The notes under the pieces: model-generated
Databases searched by the model: none
Told to the model about the DNA's origin: nothing
What the model saw: only the letters and a program-made list of their open reading frames with translations
Position numbers and translations under genes: made by a program
From: an uncultured Caldilineales bacterium
GTDB taxonomy: Bacteria; Chloroflexota; Anaerolineae; JAAEKA01
Assembly (NCBI GenBank): GCA_937907455.1
Contig: CALESQ010000043.1
Location: 5,277 to 69,276 of the forward strand
Length of the DNA stretch: 64,000 bases
Direction of reading: 5' to 3'
Shown: positions 34,496-43,051 of the stretch, piece by piece
Position numbering within the stretch: position 1 is the first letter of the stretch
How the letters are laid out: every line of letters starts with the position of its first letter

Positions 34496-35137
34496 CTACT
34501 CCGTTTCGTAAGGATAAGCGTCGCGGGCGCTGGAGAGCAGCAGGTCGGGGTCAGGTGGCTCCTGACGCAGGCTGCGGCGCAGGGCGTAGAGCAGGCAGTG
34601 ACACACCACTGAAAAGGCGTCCTCAACTTGCTCCATGCTGTGGCTGGGAATGTGAACAGCCACATCGCTCAGATCGGGCTGGGCAATGCGGCCACCATCG
34701 AAGCCACAGAAGGCCACGGTGGCGGCACCAGCCTGACGTGCCAGCGCCAGGGTTGCCACCACATTGGGCGAATTGCCGCTGCCGCTGATGCCGATCACGA
34801 GGTCGCCGGGGTCAACAAAGTTGCGCAGTTGTTCGGCCATGGCTACGGCATAGCCGTCGTCATTGCTCCAGGCCAGCAAGGCGGGCAGGTTATCTACCAG
34901 GGCAAAGGCGCGAAAACGCCGCCGACCGGTGACGTTGGCGCCCTTGTTCAGATCACCGGCGAAATGGCTGGCAATGGCCGCGCTGCCGCCGTTGCCACAG
35001 ACATAGACGCGGCCACGGCGACGCCAGACAGCTAGCAGCAATTGCTCGACCGCGGTGATCGGCGCGGCGGGCAGGGCAGCTAGCAAGGCAGTGGTTTGAG
35101 CAAGATAGGTTTGCACAGGCGACAGGGGTTGAGTCAT
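34496..35137 (-). CDS. SIS-domain sugar isomerase, GmhA-like
   Basis: A 213-residue protein with a single SIS fold: VYVCGNGGSAAIASHFAGDL for phosphosugar binding and VIGISGSGNSPNVVATLALA for the second loop, then SMEQVEDAFSVVCHCLLYAL. This matches phosphoheptose isomerase (GmhA) and its relative DiaA. In a polysaccharide cluster it probably makes D-glycero-heptose 7-phosphate, but no gmhB, hddA or hddC neighbour is seen, so the substrate is uncertain. It lies 15 nt after the phosphoglycosyltransferase. Confidence 0.85.
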   Translation of the reverse strand: MTQPLSPVQTYLAQTTALLAALPAAPITAVEQLLLAVWRRRGRVYVCGNGGSAAIASHFAGDLNKGANVTGRRRFRAFALVDNLPALLAWSNDDGYAVAMAEQLRNFVDPGDLVIGISGSGNSPNVVATLALARQAGAATVAFCGFDGGRIAQPDLSDVAVHIPSHSMEQVEDAFSVVCHCLLYALRRSLRQEPPDPDLLLSSARDAYPYETE

Positions 35138-35152
35138 GCCGCTGATTGTACT

Positions 35153-36634
35153 TTAATGCCCCTTGAAAAGCAACATAACGGGGATTGTCTGCAAGGCAAT
35201 GCGCAAATCCAGCAACAGGCTGGCATGTTTAACATAGTACAGGTCATATTCCAGCTTGATGCGGGCATCATCCACCGAACTACCATAACGATATTGCACC
35301 TGTGCCCACCCACTGAGGCCAGGACGCACAGCGTGACGGGCGCGGTAGAAGGGGATAGTTTCGGCCAGTTGTTCCACAAATTCGGGGCGTTCGGGTCGCG
35401 GGCCGATGAGGCTCATTTCGCCGCGCAGAACGTTGAGGAACTGCGGCAGTTCATCAAGCCGCGTGGCGCGCAGGAAGCGCCCTACACCGGTGATGCGACT
35501 GTCGTTGGCCGCGGCCCAAACAGCTCCGGTATCAGCTTCGGCGTCGGGAACCATCGAACGCAGCTTCAACACATCAAACAGCTTGCCGCCGCGGCCCACG
35601 CGGCTCTGGCGGTAGAACAGTGGGCCGGGGCTGCCCAGACGATTGGCCAGCGCCACAAACGGCAGCAGCAGTGCCAACAAGACTGCGCCAGGCAGCGCGC
35701 TCATCAGATCAATGAGCCGCTTCGCCAAGCCATACAAACGCTGATAGGCCGAATCAGCCGAAGGCAGAGCCATGTAGAGATCGCGGCCTACGTGCTGTAC
35801 AGGCACGCGGCCCAACAGGCGCTCGTAAAGATCCGACATAGTGGTGATGTGAATGCCGCGCTCGCGGCAGCGCAGCAGGTCATCAAACAGAGCGTCGTGG
35901 ATGGCATGGCGATGGGTGATGGCGAGAATGACCTCGTTGACCTGCAAGGTAGCAGCCATGGGCAGGAGCGATTCGTGCCCCCCCAGCACGGGAATATCCT
36001 CCACCGTAGTGCCGGCACAGGCGGGATCATCGTCAATAAAGCCGACAAACTGATAGCCGGTGCCGCGATAGGGATTGGCATCGTGCGGGGCCACCTGCAT
36101 GGCCGACACCAGGGTGCGGCCAGCCCAGCCTGCTCCCACCACCAGGGCGCGCTGGTGAAAGAAGGGCTGTACAAACAACTGCGAATACAGCACGCGCCAG
36201 CCCACAATGAGCAACAGCGCCATGCCGAGGAAGACGAATATCTGGGTGCGGCTTTGCAGCGTGGGGGTGAGCGCAGGAATGAGCGAATAGACCGCTATCG
36301 TGGTGACGGCGGCGGCGGCGGCGCTGCGGACAATGGCAAAGGTGCTGGCCGAACGCGCCAGATTATAGATATCAAAAAACAGGCCCACCAGAATCCAAAC
36401 GACCACGAGCGTGATGTACCATTTATAGGGTAACAGCAAGTGCGCCAGCGGGACGGCGCGTCCCCAGCCCAGCCAGACCGAGGCCAGCAAGGCCAGATTG
36501 ATCAGCAGCAGGTCCAAAATCAACAGCAGCAAGCGCCGTTCTGAGGCTTGCAGGCTGAGGCTGGGCAGATTGATACGACGTCTCATGCTTGATCTGATAG
36601 GATGGCGCCAGTGGGTTGGCAGGTGTACGTTCAT
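35153..36634 (-). CDS. Polyprenyl-phosphate hexose-1-phosphate transferase (WbaP/WcaJ-like)
   Basis: The 493-residue initiating enzyme of polysaccharide synthesis transfers a sugar-1-phosphate to undecaprenyl phosphate. It has four N-terminal membrane helices, a Rossmann-like CoA-binding-type domain (ALVVGAGWAGRTLV), a fifth helix and the C-terminal catalytic domain with KRLIDLMSALPG, PLFYRQSRVGRGGKLF, LDELPQFLNVLRGEMSLIGP and PGLSGWAQV. Its ATG overlaps the stop of the upstream glycosyltransferase as ATGA. This is the committed step for the cluster; the first sugar is likely glucose or galactose but cannot be assigned. Confidence 0.95.
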   Translation of the reverse strand: MNVHLPTHWRHPIRSSMRRRINLPSLSLQASERRLLLLILDLLLINLALLASVWLGWGRAVPLAHLLLPYKWYITLVVVWILVGLFFDIYNLARSASTFAIVRSAAAAAVTTIAVYSLIPALTPTLQSRTQIFVFLGMALLLIVGWRVLYSQLFVQPFFHQRALVVGAGWAGRTLVSAMQVAPHDANPYRGTGYQFVGFIDDDPACAGTTVEDIPVLGGHESLLPMAATLQVNEVILAITHRHAIHDALFDDLLRCRERGIHITTMSDLYERLLGRVPVQHVGRDLYMALPSADSAYQRLYGLAKRLIDLMSALPGAVLLALLLPFVALANRLGSPGPLFYRQSRVGRGGKLFDVLKLRSMVPDAEADTGAVWAAANDSRITGVGRFLRATRLDELPQFLNVLRGEMSLIGPRPERPEFVEQLAETIPFYRARHAVRPGLSGWAQVQYRYGSSVDDARIKLEYDLYYVKHASLLLDLRIALQTIPVMLLFKGH

Positions 36635-37746
36635 AACCCGGCAGAGCGCCTCCCAGCGCCGGTGGCACGATAAAGGGCTGCCAGGGTCTGTTGTTCCTCG
36701 TGGCGTTGTGCCAGGTACCAGGCTCGTCCGGCCAGACCCATTTCGCTGGTACGCTGCGGATCGGCCAGTGCCTGCTGCAGGGCGGCAGCCAGCGCGGAAA
36801 CATCACCGACGGGGATTACCCAGCCGGTATGGCCGGGTTGCACGTATTCTGGCAAGGCACCGCTGTTGCTGACGATGACCGGTTTGGCAAAATAGTAGGC
36901 GGCGGCGATCAAAGCAGACTGAGTAGCATCGAGATAGGGAAGCACCACCACTGCGCAGCGTTGAAACAAATCCCAGCCTTCATGGTCATCTATCAGATGG
37001 TTGCGCAGTTCTACCCCAGACGGAAGATACGACGGCGGCTCGCCCGGGCCAGCCAGTACAATTGCCAGAGGCTCGCCGTTTTCGGCAGCCAGCGTGGCCG
37101 CTTGCATCAATTGGTTGACGCCTTTGTAAGCCAAAAGGCGGCCAAAGAACAGCGCGTACGGATCGTATTGTAGCTTATCAAGAGGCGTTGCCGCAAATGC
37201 GGCATGGCTCAGGAACAAATGCAGCAACGGCGTGTAGACTACGCGCGCGGCAGGCAGGCCGGCTTGCAGCAGGCGTTGGCGGTATACCTGCCCATGCACC
37301 AGGATGCGATCAGCACCGGCCAGCACGCTGCGGTTCCACAGGCGGATCAGGCGGCTAAAGCGCACACCGAGGTGAGGGTCCAAATCGTGCAGGGTGTGGA
37401 TGGTGGGCAGACCGCGGCGGCGCAAGCCGCGCAGCAGCAGGGGGTTCCACAGGTGTACGCCGGTGATGTGTACCACGGTGGGCTGAGGCGCGGTGCGGGT
37501 GATGGCATCTATTGCAGCCAGCACGCGGCGCGGCCCGGCGGGGCGCAGACCATCGCGGGCAAAGCCGGTGGTGGTGGTGTCTACCGGGGTGTGGATGTGT
37601 ACCGCGGGCGCGTAGGGCGGGCGCGGGGCGCGGACGGTGGTGACCAGATGCACGTCATGGCCCTGGTCGGCCTGGTGGTTAGCCAGATCTGCGGTATATT
37701 GGTGCATGCCGTAGGTCGGCGAAAGGAGCAGATAAATGATGCGCAC
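36631..37746 (-). CDS. Glycosyltransferase family 4
   Basis: A 371-residue GT-B enzyme. The N-terminus has LSPTYGMHQYTADLANHQADQ; the donor domain has YALFFGRLLAYKGVNQLMQA and CAVVVLPYLDATQSALIAAA, then AKPVIVSNSGALPEYVQPG. It probably adds a sugar soon after initiation, being translationally coupled to the phosphoglycosyltransferase by a 4-nt overlap. Confidence 0.87.
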   Translation of the reverse strand: MRIIYLLLSPTYGMHQYTADLANHQADQGHDVHLVTTVRAPRPPYAPAVHIHTPVDTTTTGFARDGLRPAGPRRVLAAIDAITRTAPQPTVVHITGVHLWNPLLLRGLRRRGLPTIHTLHDLDPHLGVRFSRLIRLWNRSVLAGADRILVHGQVYRQRLLQAGLPAARVVYTPLLHLFLSHAAFAATPLDKLQYDPYALFFGRLLAYKGVNQLMQAATLAAENGEPLAIVLAGPGEPPSYLPSGVELRNHLIDDHEGWDLFQRCAVVVLPYLDATQSALIAAAYYFAKPVIVSNSGALPEYVQPGHTGWVIPVGDVSALAAALQQALADPQRTSEMGLAGRAWYLAQRHEEQQTLAALYRATGAGRRSAGL

Positions 37747-37822
37747 CGCGTTATTATAGCACGAATTGTCGGCGTGCCAGCCCCCGCAAAAGGTTACAGA
37801 GCCGTAAGGATTATCCCGACCC

Positions 37823-39091
37823 TCAGTTTTTGGCGTTAAGCCACTGCGCGTAGACGCTATCCACCCGCTGATAAATCACTTGCCAGGCATAAGTTTGTTC
37901 CACCCAGGCACGTCCAGCTTGACGCAAGCGCTGGTTGAGATCAGGCTTTTGCAAGGTATCCAGCACAGCCGCAGCAAAATCAGAGGCTTTATCAGCCAAC
38001 AAAATATTGTCGCCAGCAAGCAAATCAATCCCCTCTGCGCCAATAGTAGTAGAAATAATTGGCAAACCCCAAAGCCAGGCATCGAGAATTTTGACACGCA
38101 TACCACCCCCGGAATGTAGTGGCACAACAAAGGCATCGGCCTGTTGCAGGTAGGGCAAGGGATCGGCAACATAACCAGTAACTTCGATGCGGGGATCGCT
38201 AGCCAGGGCTTGCACCTCGGCGGGGGGGTTCTTGCCCACCACGATGAAACGGGCCGTAGGCAAATGCTGCCAGATCAACGGCAATACCTGATCTGCAAAC
38301 CACAGCACCCCGGCTATGTTAGGAGGCCAAAACATGGTACCAAGATGAAGAATAGTGGAGGGGAGGAGTAAATCAGAAGGCGCAGATGTGGATAGAGGAG
38401 AGATGGGGGCGATCTGTGCAGGGTCTACGCAGATAGGGACCACAGTTATTTTTTCAGCCACTGTGGCGCGCTCAGGCTGATCAAACAAATCCAGCAGCAG
38501 GATGCGGTCTTCTTCGGTGACTGTCAGCAGGGCATCGTAGCGCCGAATCATGTCGGCCTCGTAGCGGCGGAAGGCACCCGCCTCGCGCCGTGCAATCAGA
38601 CGGCGAAGGCCGCGACTTTCAGCGGCCATACGCTCGGTCAGCCGATAAATGGCATTGTGTGCATCAAGCAAGGTTGCAGGTCGCAAGCCGTGGTGTGCAG
38701 CTTCGGTCGCGGCCACTTGTCCCCACCAGGCCATACTGAGCTGGTCAGCATGAATGACATCAAACGGAGTTTGCTGTACCAGGCCACACAGTAGCCGGGT
38801 CATCGTTGCCATCTCGTCACGGGCAATCACCATGGGCAGGCCGGTGCTTAGCCCTTTAAGCGCAGCTTGCAGGTTGCGCACGGTGGAACGCACGATAGGC
38901 ACGGTGTAGACGGCATCTGCTACGCCACGCAGATGTTCGGCATATTCAGGCTTATCATCACTACGCACGAAAGAAACCAGCGTCACCGTGTGTTGCGCGG
39001 CCAAGTGGCGCAGCATGTAGTAGGCACGCACCTTGGGCCCTGCGTCAAGCGGCCAGGGCAGCACCTGGGTCAGGAAGAGGATGCGGGACAT
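37823..39091 (-). CDS. Glycosyltransferase family 4
   Basis: A 422-residue GT-B enzyme beginning RILFLTQVLPWPLDAGPKVR, the acceptor-side signature of a GT4 subgroup shared with the gene at 44109-45320. Donor-site residues are in HSGGGMRVKILDAWLWGLPI followed by TTIGAEGIDL. Between residues about 225 and 240 a Ser/Pro/Leu-rich stretch (SPLSTSAPSDLLLPS) interrupts the linker before the donor domain and may derive from short tandem repeats. It lies 76 nt before the next glycosyltransferase. Confidence 0.87.
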   Translation of the reverse strand: MSRILFLTQVLPWPLDAGPKVRAYYMLRHLAAQHTVTLVSFVRSDDKPEYAEHLRGVADAVYTVPIVRSTVRNLQAALKGLSTGLPMVIARDEMATMTRLLCGLVQQTPFDVIHADQLSMAWWGQVAATEAAHHGLRPATLLDAHNAIYRLTERMAAESRGLRRLIARREAGAFRRYEADMIRRYDALLTVTEEDRILLLDLFDQPERATVAEKITVVPICVDPAQIAPISPLSTSAPSDLLLPSTILHLGTMFWPPNIAGVLWFADQVLPLIWQHLPTARFIVVGKNPPAEVQALASDPRIEVTGYVADPLPYLQQADAFVVPLHSGGGMRVKILDAWLWGLPIISTTIGAEGIDLLAGDNILLADKASDFAAAVLDTLQKPDLNQRLRQAGRAWVEQTYAWQVIYQRVDSVYAQWLNAKN

Positions 39092-39206
39092 GAGCTTGTG
39101 ATCAGAAACTTAACTCCGTGCTCAGGGCTTGCCGCCCTGCTACAAAACGTATGAGATCAACCTATATGCACAACCGAGCCTGACACAAGAAGCGAGCGCA
39201 CCCCCC

Positions 39207-40508
39207 TTATCTTTCGGGGAGCAGCCGTCTTAACGCCAGCGCAGCAAAAAGCAGCATCACTGCATCCACAGGCAAGCGATAGCGCGACATGGCCCAGGTG
39301 ACAATATGCAACAGGCTGTAGACCACGATAAAAAGGTAGAGGAGACGGAAACGATGAATGCTGAAAGCTAAACGGTAAACGGTGAACGACGTAGGACGCA
39401 GAGAAAGATAGAGACCGTAAAGCATGAAAGGCAGGAAGAGACCAAAGGAAAACACACGACCCAAGTTAAAGACCAGAGACGAATCGGCGGTAGGCCAGAA
39501 TTCGAAATAGTCGCGCACACGGCTAAGGGAAAGCAACAGGTAGCGCGCCGGATCAGCCAGCACAAAGCCAATGCCGCGCGCCATCAACGCTTTATCCCAT
39601 TGGGCTTCGTTTAAGTTCTGATCAAGCAGGTCATCAGGCAACGGCGCAGCCGCGTATTCTTGAAAGCTTGTACCATGCAGCGGATGTTGTGCGGAGTACA
39701 TGGCATAGCCAGCATTGGAATTAAGCAGTAGAAAATCGCCGTACACACGGTAGTTGCGCAGGGTAAAAGGAAGGATGAAAAGCAACGTAACGCCCGCGGC
39801 AATGCTTAAGGCAACAAAGGCGCTGGCCAGGCGACGCTGACGATAGCCCACCCATAGCAAATACAGCGCCAACACAACGACCCAAGGTAAAATAGATTGA
39901 CGGAGCAACGCGGCCACACCCAAACTAGCACCAAAACTAAGTGCCAACGCAGGTGAAATAGACCGATCAGCACGCAGCATTTGCTCGACAGCCAGCCCAC
40001 GCTCCAGCGACCAGAGCAACGCGCAAATAAACAGCCCTTCGGTTTGTACCATAGCCCCGTAAAGCACAAAATAAGCGTAAACTGCGCCCAGCAACGCGAC
40101 TAAGTGATGAATAGTAAAGGAGAAGCGGTACACCGTAAACGGCGGAAGGGCAAAGGTGCGCCGTGACAAGCGATAGAGTAGAAGAGGCAGCAAAATGCCG
40201 GTCAACACTGCACCCGCCAGACGCGCAGCCATCGGATGAAAGCCTGTTAGGGTATAGACTGCGGCAACAAAAGCACCATAAAGAAAGGACCAGTGCGCGG
40301 TGGGCGTATTCTCCGGAACAAAAGGATAGGAGGCGGAGGGAAAGCTGTAGCCATAGCCCTGCGCCACGCGCCACGCCAGAGTAGAATACGAGGTTTCATC
40401 CTTGGCCGGCGGCGTGGAATCGCCCAGGTAAAAAGCGACCCCGACGCGCAGCAACACGGCGAGTGCCAAGATTGCGATCAGAGCCGAGCGGTGATGTTTT
40501 GAGGGCAT
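39207..40508 (-). CDS. GT39/ArnT-like membrane glycosyltransferase with in-frame heptamer insertions
   Basis: A 433-residue polytopic protein with about 11 membrane helices and the Asp-Glu pair of the PMT/ArnT superfamily in PPAKDETSYSTLAWRVAQG (near residues 35-53). It should transfer a sugar from a polyprenyl-phosphate carrier on the outer membrane face. Two similar peptides, FTVYRFSFTIHH and FTVYRLAFSIHR, interrupt it about 250 residues apart; both are encoded by tandem 7-bp units (40106-40154 and 39346-39387). These look like domesticated repeat insertions in loop or helix regions. The rest of the frame is intact, so the protein is probably functional. Confidence 0.85.
   Translation of the reverse strand: MPSKHHRSALIAILALAVLLRVGVAFYLGDSTPPAKDETSYSTLAWRVAQGYGYSFPSASYPFVPENTPTAHWSFLYGAFVAAVYTLTGFHPMAARLAGAVLTGILLPLLLYRLSRRTFALPPFTVYRFSFTIHHLVALLGAVYAYFVLYGAMVQTEGLFICALLWSLERGLAVEQMLRADRSISPALALSFGASLGVAALLRQSILPWVVVLALYLLWVGYRQRRLASAFVALSIAAGVTLLFILPFTLRNYRVYGDFLLLNSNAGYAMYSAQHPLHGTSFQEYAAAPLPDDLLDQNLNEAQWDKALMARGIGFVLADPARYLLLSLSRVRDYFEFWPTADSSLVFNLGRVFSFGLFLPFMLYGLYLSLRPTSFTVYRLAFSIHRFRLLYLFIVVYSLLHIVTWAMSRYRLPVDAVMLLFAALALRRLLPER
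39346..39387 (+). repeat. Heptamer repeat inside a GT39 coding region (6 units)
   Basis: Units in plus-strand order: CGGAAAC, GATGAAT, GCTGAAA, GCTAAAC, GGTAAAC, GGTGAAC. The consensus GSTRAAC resembles the intergenic heptamers near 11.4-11.7 kb. On the coding (minus) strand they read FTVYRLAFSIHRF. Confidence 0.85.
40106..40154 (+). repeat. Second heptamer repeat inside the same GT39 coding region (7 units)
   Basis: Units in plus-strand order: GATGAAT, AGTAAAG, GAGAAGC, GGTACAC, CGTAAAC, GGCGGAA, GGGCAAA. They are more degenerate than the other copy but in the same orientation, and encode FTVYRFSFTIHH. Three 7-bp units equal seven codons, so the peptide itself has a 7-residue period. Confidence 0.75.
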
Positions 40509-40611
40509 AAGACCGAAGGTTTTAAACGTTAGGTAGGAAAGAAAGGGTTGTCAGCATTCGAGAAGCGTTGTTTCGTCTGAACCGCAGCAAGTGGCTGCCT
40601 GCAGGGCGCGG

Positions 40612-41580
40612 TTAGAACCGCGACAGATCGAGCAACAGACGGCGAAACAGGCGTGCCTGAGGTTGCCAGGCAGGGTGCAACAGGCTGCCTACGCTCATCA
40701 GCACAGCGCGGGGCAAATAAGCCAGCGCCAGCAAAAACTTATACCAGGCTGAACGCGCCACGCCGCCGAACTTACGAAAGAACTGCACTTTGGAGCGGTA
40801 CAATTGCAGGTACATGTCCTGACGCACCTGCTTGCTGCTGGCCTCGCCAAAATGCGTGACCTCGGCCTGTGGCAGATACCAGAGCTGCCAGCCGGCACGT
40901 GCCAGGCGATAGCACAAATCTACTTCTTCGGTATACATGAAATAGCGGTCGTCCAGCAGCCCTACCTGATCCAACGCAGCACGGCGAAGCAGCAAGCACG
41001 CGCCTTTGATGACCTCCACAGGTCGCGCAATGGTTGTATCCCAGGTTTCCTGACGATAGCTAGCCAGCGGCCAGAGACGATCGAGAAAACTCAGGCGCCA
41101 GAATTCGCGCCAAGGGGTGAGCATAGGATGCACTGATGGCTGCAATGACCCATCGCCGTTAAGCAAGCGCGGCCCGCAACCTCCGGCCTCAGGATGAGTC
41201 TCCATAAATGCTACCATGGCTGCCAATGCGCCGCCATGCACTACGGTGTCGCTGTTGAGTAACAAGACATAGCGCCCCCGACTATGGCAGATAGCCTGAT
41301 TGTTAGCACGGGCAAAACCAACATTCTGCTGATTTTCGATCAACTGTACGGCGGGAAAACGTTCACGTACCATGGCCGCGCTGCCGTCAGTGCTGGCATT
41401 ATCTACGACGATATACTCAGAAGTTACGGGTGGCAGATGGCACGTTGCCACCTGCCATGTTTTACTTGCCAGCGACTTAAGACACCCGGCCAACAGGTCA
41501 TTGGTATTCCAGTTGACTACGAGAATGGAAAGATCGCAGGTTCCGGAAGGCAAATCAGGAGTAGCAAGGGACACAGGCAT
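40612..41580 (-). CDS. Glycosyltransferase family 2 (WbbL/rhamnosyltransferase-like)
   Basis: A 322-residue GT-A enzyme: DLSILVVNWNTNDLLAGCL, then VVDNASTDGSAAMV, the DxD-type metal site in VLLLNSDTVVHGG, GGCGPRLLNGDGSLQPS, and FMYTEEVDLCYRLARAGW. It likely adds rhamnose or another deoxysugar to a lipid-linked intermediate. Between the first strand/helix and the second strand the protein has an extra stretch (SKTWQVATCHLPPVT) encoded by a near-perfect inverted repeat (41432-41456), unlike other family members. Confidence 0.88.
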   Translation of the reverse strand: MPVSLATPDLPSGTCDLSILVVNWNTNDLLAGCLKSLASKTWQVATCHLPPVTSEYIVVDNASTDGSAAMVRERFPAVQLIENQQNVGFARANNQAICHSRGRYVLLLNSDTVVHGGALAAMVAFMETHPEAGGCGPRLLNGDGSLQPSVHPMLTPWREFWRLSFLDRLWPLASYRQETWDTTIARPVEVIKGACLLLRRAALDQVGLLDDRYFMYTEEVDLCYRLARAGWQLWYLPQAEVTHFGEASSKQVRQDMYLQLYRSKVQFFRKFGGVARSAWYKFLLALAYLPRAVLMSVGSLLHPAWQPQARLFRRLLLDLSRF

Positions 41581-41625
41581 TTCCTGGCGTCAGAAATTCA
41601 AAGTAAACGGTTCGGCCCTTACCGC

Positions 41626-43044
41626 TCACCCGTTCTTATCATCGTTAACTGACTGGGGCATGTTATCCAGGGCTACCAGTCCCCCCATAAACAGCCAAAC
41701 CAATACACTGGCTTGAAAGCCAATGAAGCCGATGTTATAAACAAAAGGCAGAATCCAGTCAGCAAAAGCCATTAATACCAACGCACCTACGCCGGCTGCC
41801 AGCATCCCATTGACATAGGCCACAGCAAACCCAACTGTGAAACGCCGACGCAACCGTGCACCTAGCTGTGCGATCTCCCAAACAAACCAGACAAACAGCG
41901 TCAGACCCAGCAGGCCACCATGAGCAAACAGGTCCACATAGTTATTGTGGGAATTGACCAAGGGGTTGAGCCAATAGATGCGTTGATAGAGAAGTGGCGT
42001 GGCGTTGGCATAAGGCCGATAGGCCGCCGGCCCCAGCCCGGTAATGGGGTTACGCAGAGTAACTTCGATCACACGTTGTATCAATACCAAGCGCGAGCCA
42101 CCGCTTTCTGTCCATTCAGCATCACCACCGGCAAACTGGTAAATGGTGGGAAAGGCAAGCCCCATTATAATGAGCGCCACAACTGCCAGAAGAGCAAACC
42201 AGCGGGCACGAGGAAAGCGCAACCAGAACAGGGTAACCAGGACTACGGCCAGTCCCACCCAATTTGAGACTGCCTCTTGCTGGGCAACAAGGGCATAAAT
42301 CAAGGTAGCTAACAGGATAGCTATCAGAAAAACTTTCCAGCCTAAAGCAAGCTTGTTATTCCAAAGCAACTGCCCACCAGCCAGCGCAGCCAGCAATATC
42401 CACAAGGGAGCACGTGCGAAAGCGAACGTAGTGATAGGAGCTGTTACCGCCGCCAGTCCAGGGACAGCCTGTACAATAGCCGTGCCACCAGCAAAGAACA
42501 AAAAGAAAGCAACAATACGCCAAAGCGTTTTTTCATCGGCTGCCAGGTTAGCCATTAACCAAAAAGCCAGTGCCGACAATACAAAGATACCCCATTGCGC
42601 TAACTGCACCAACAGGAAGTTGTTGTTCAGTGGAATGAGCGGGTCCCAAATGGCTCGACCAATTAGCAACGATACGAGACTGGCGAGTAAGAACAGCATC
42701 AACGGACGGTTGACCGAAGAGGAGATGATGCCGAAACGGCCGCGGATTACTTGGTCCAACAACCAGATTGCGGCAACACCCGGAAGCAACAACGTAACCG
42801 CATTGAGGCTGACTTCTGTACCGGTACTGATAGTGACAGGCACAGCCAATGCAGCAACAATCAGCGCGACAAGCCCCAACACCGGCCTGCGCAGCAAAAT
42901 CAAACCACCAAACCCAGCGAACAACACAGCCAGCCAAAACACGGAGGCGCGTAGCCCCAGCAAAAAAGCCAGCGCCAGCACGGCAGCAACGATCAACAAC
43001 GTTACATTGTATTGTCGGGAGGGCAAACGCAGGGAGGACAACAT
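41626..43044 (-). CDS. O-antigen ligase-like membrane protein
   Basis: A 472-residue protein with about 12-14 membrane helices. The large external loop shows NPITGLGPAAYRPYANATP and the WaaL/Wzy-type motif NSHNNYVDLFAHGGLLGLTL. It should polymerise repeat units or ligate the finished glycan to its final acceptor. I placed the start at the ATG at 43044, which avoids a 40-nt overlap with the methyltransferase gene; an upstream in-frame ATG at 43092 is possible. Since an ABC exporter is present, the ligase role is more likely than a Wzy role. Confidence 0.85.
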   Translation of the reverse strand: MLSSLRLPSRQYNVTLLIVAAVLALAFLLGLRASVFWLAVLFAGFGGLILLRRPVLGLVALIVAALAVPVTISTGTEVSLNAVTLLLPGVAAIWLLDQVIRGRFGIISSSVNRPLMLFLLASLVSLLIGRAIWDPLIPLNNNFLLVQLAQWGIFVLSALAFWLMANLAADEKTLWRIVAFFLFFAGGTAIVQAVPGLAAVTAPITTFAFARAPLWILLAALAGGQLLWNNKLALGWKVFLIAILLATLIYALVAQQEAVSNWVGLAVVLVTLFWLRFPRARWFALLAVVALIIMGLAFPTIYQFAGGDAEWTESGGSRLVLIQRVIEVTLRNPITGLGPAAYRPYANATPLLYQRIYWLNPLVNSHNNYVDLFAHGGLLGLTLFVWFVWEIAQLGARLRRRFTVGFAVAYVNGMLAAGVGALVLMAFADWILPFVYNIGFIGFQASVLVWLFMGGLVALDNMPQSVNDDKNG

Positions 43045-43051
43045 AGGCAAA

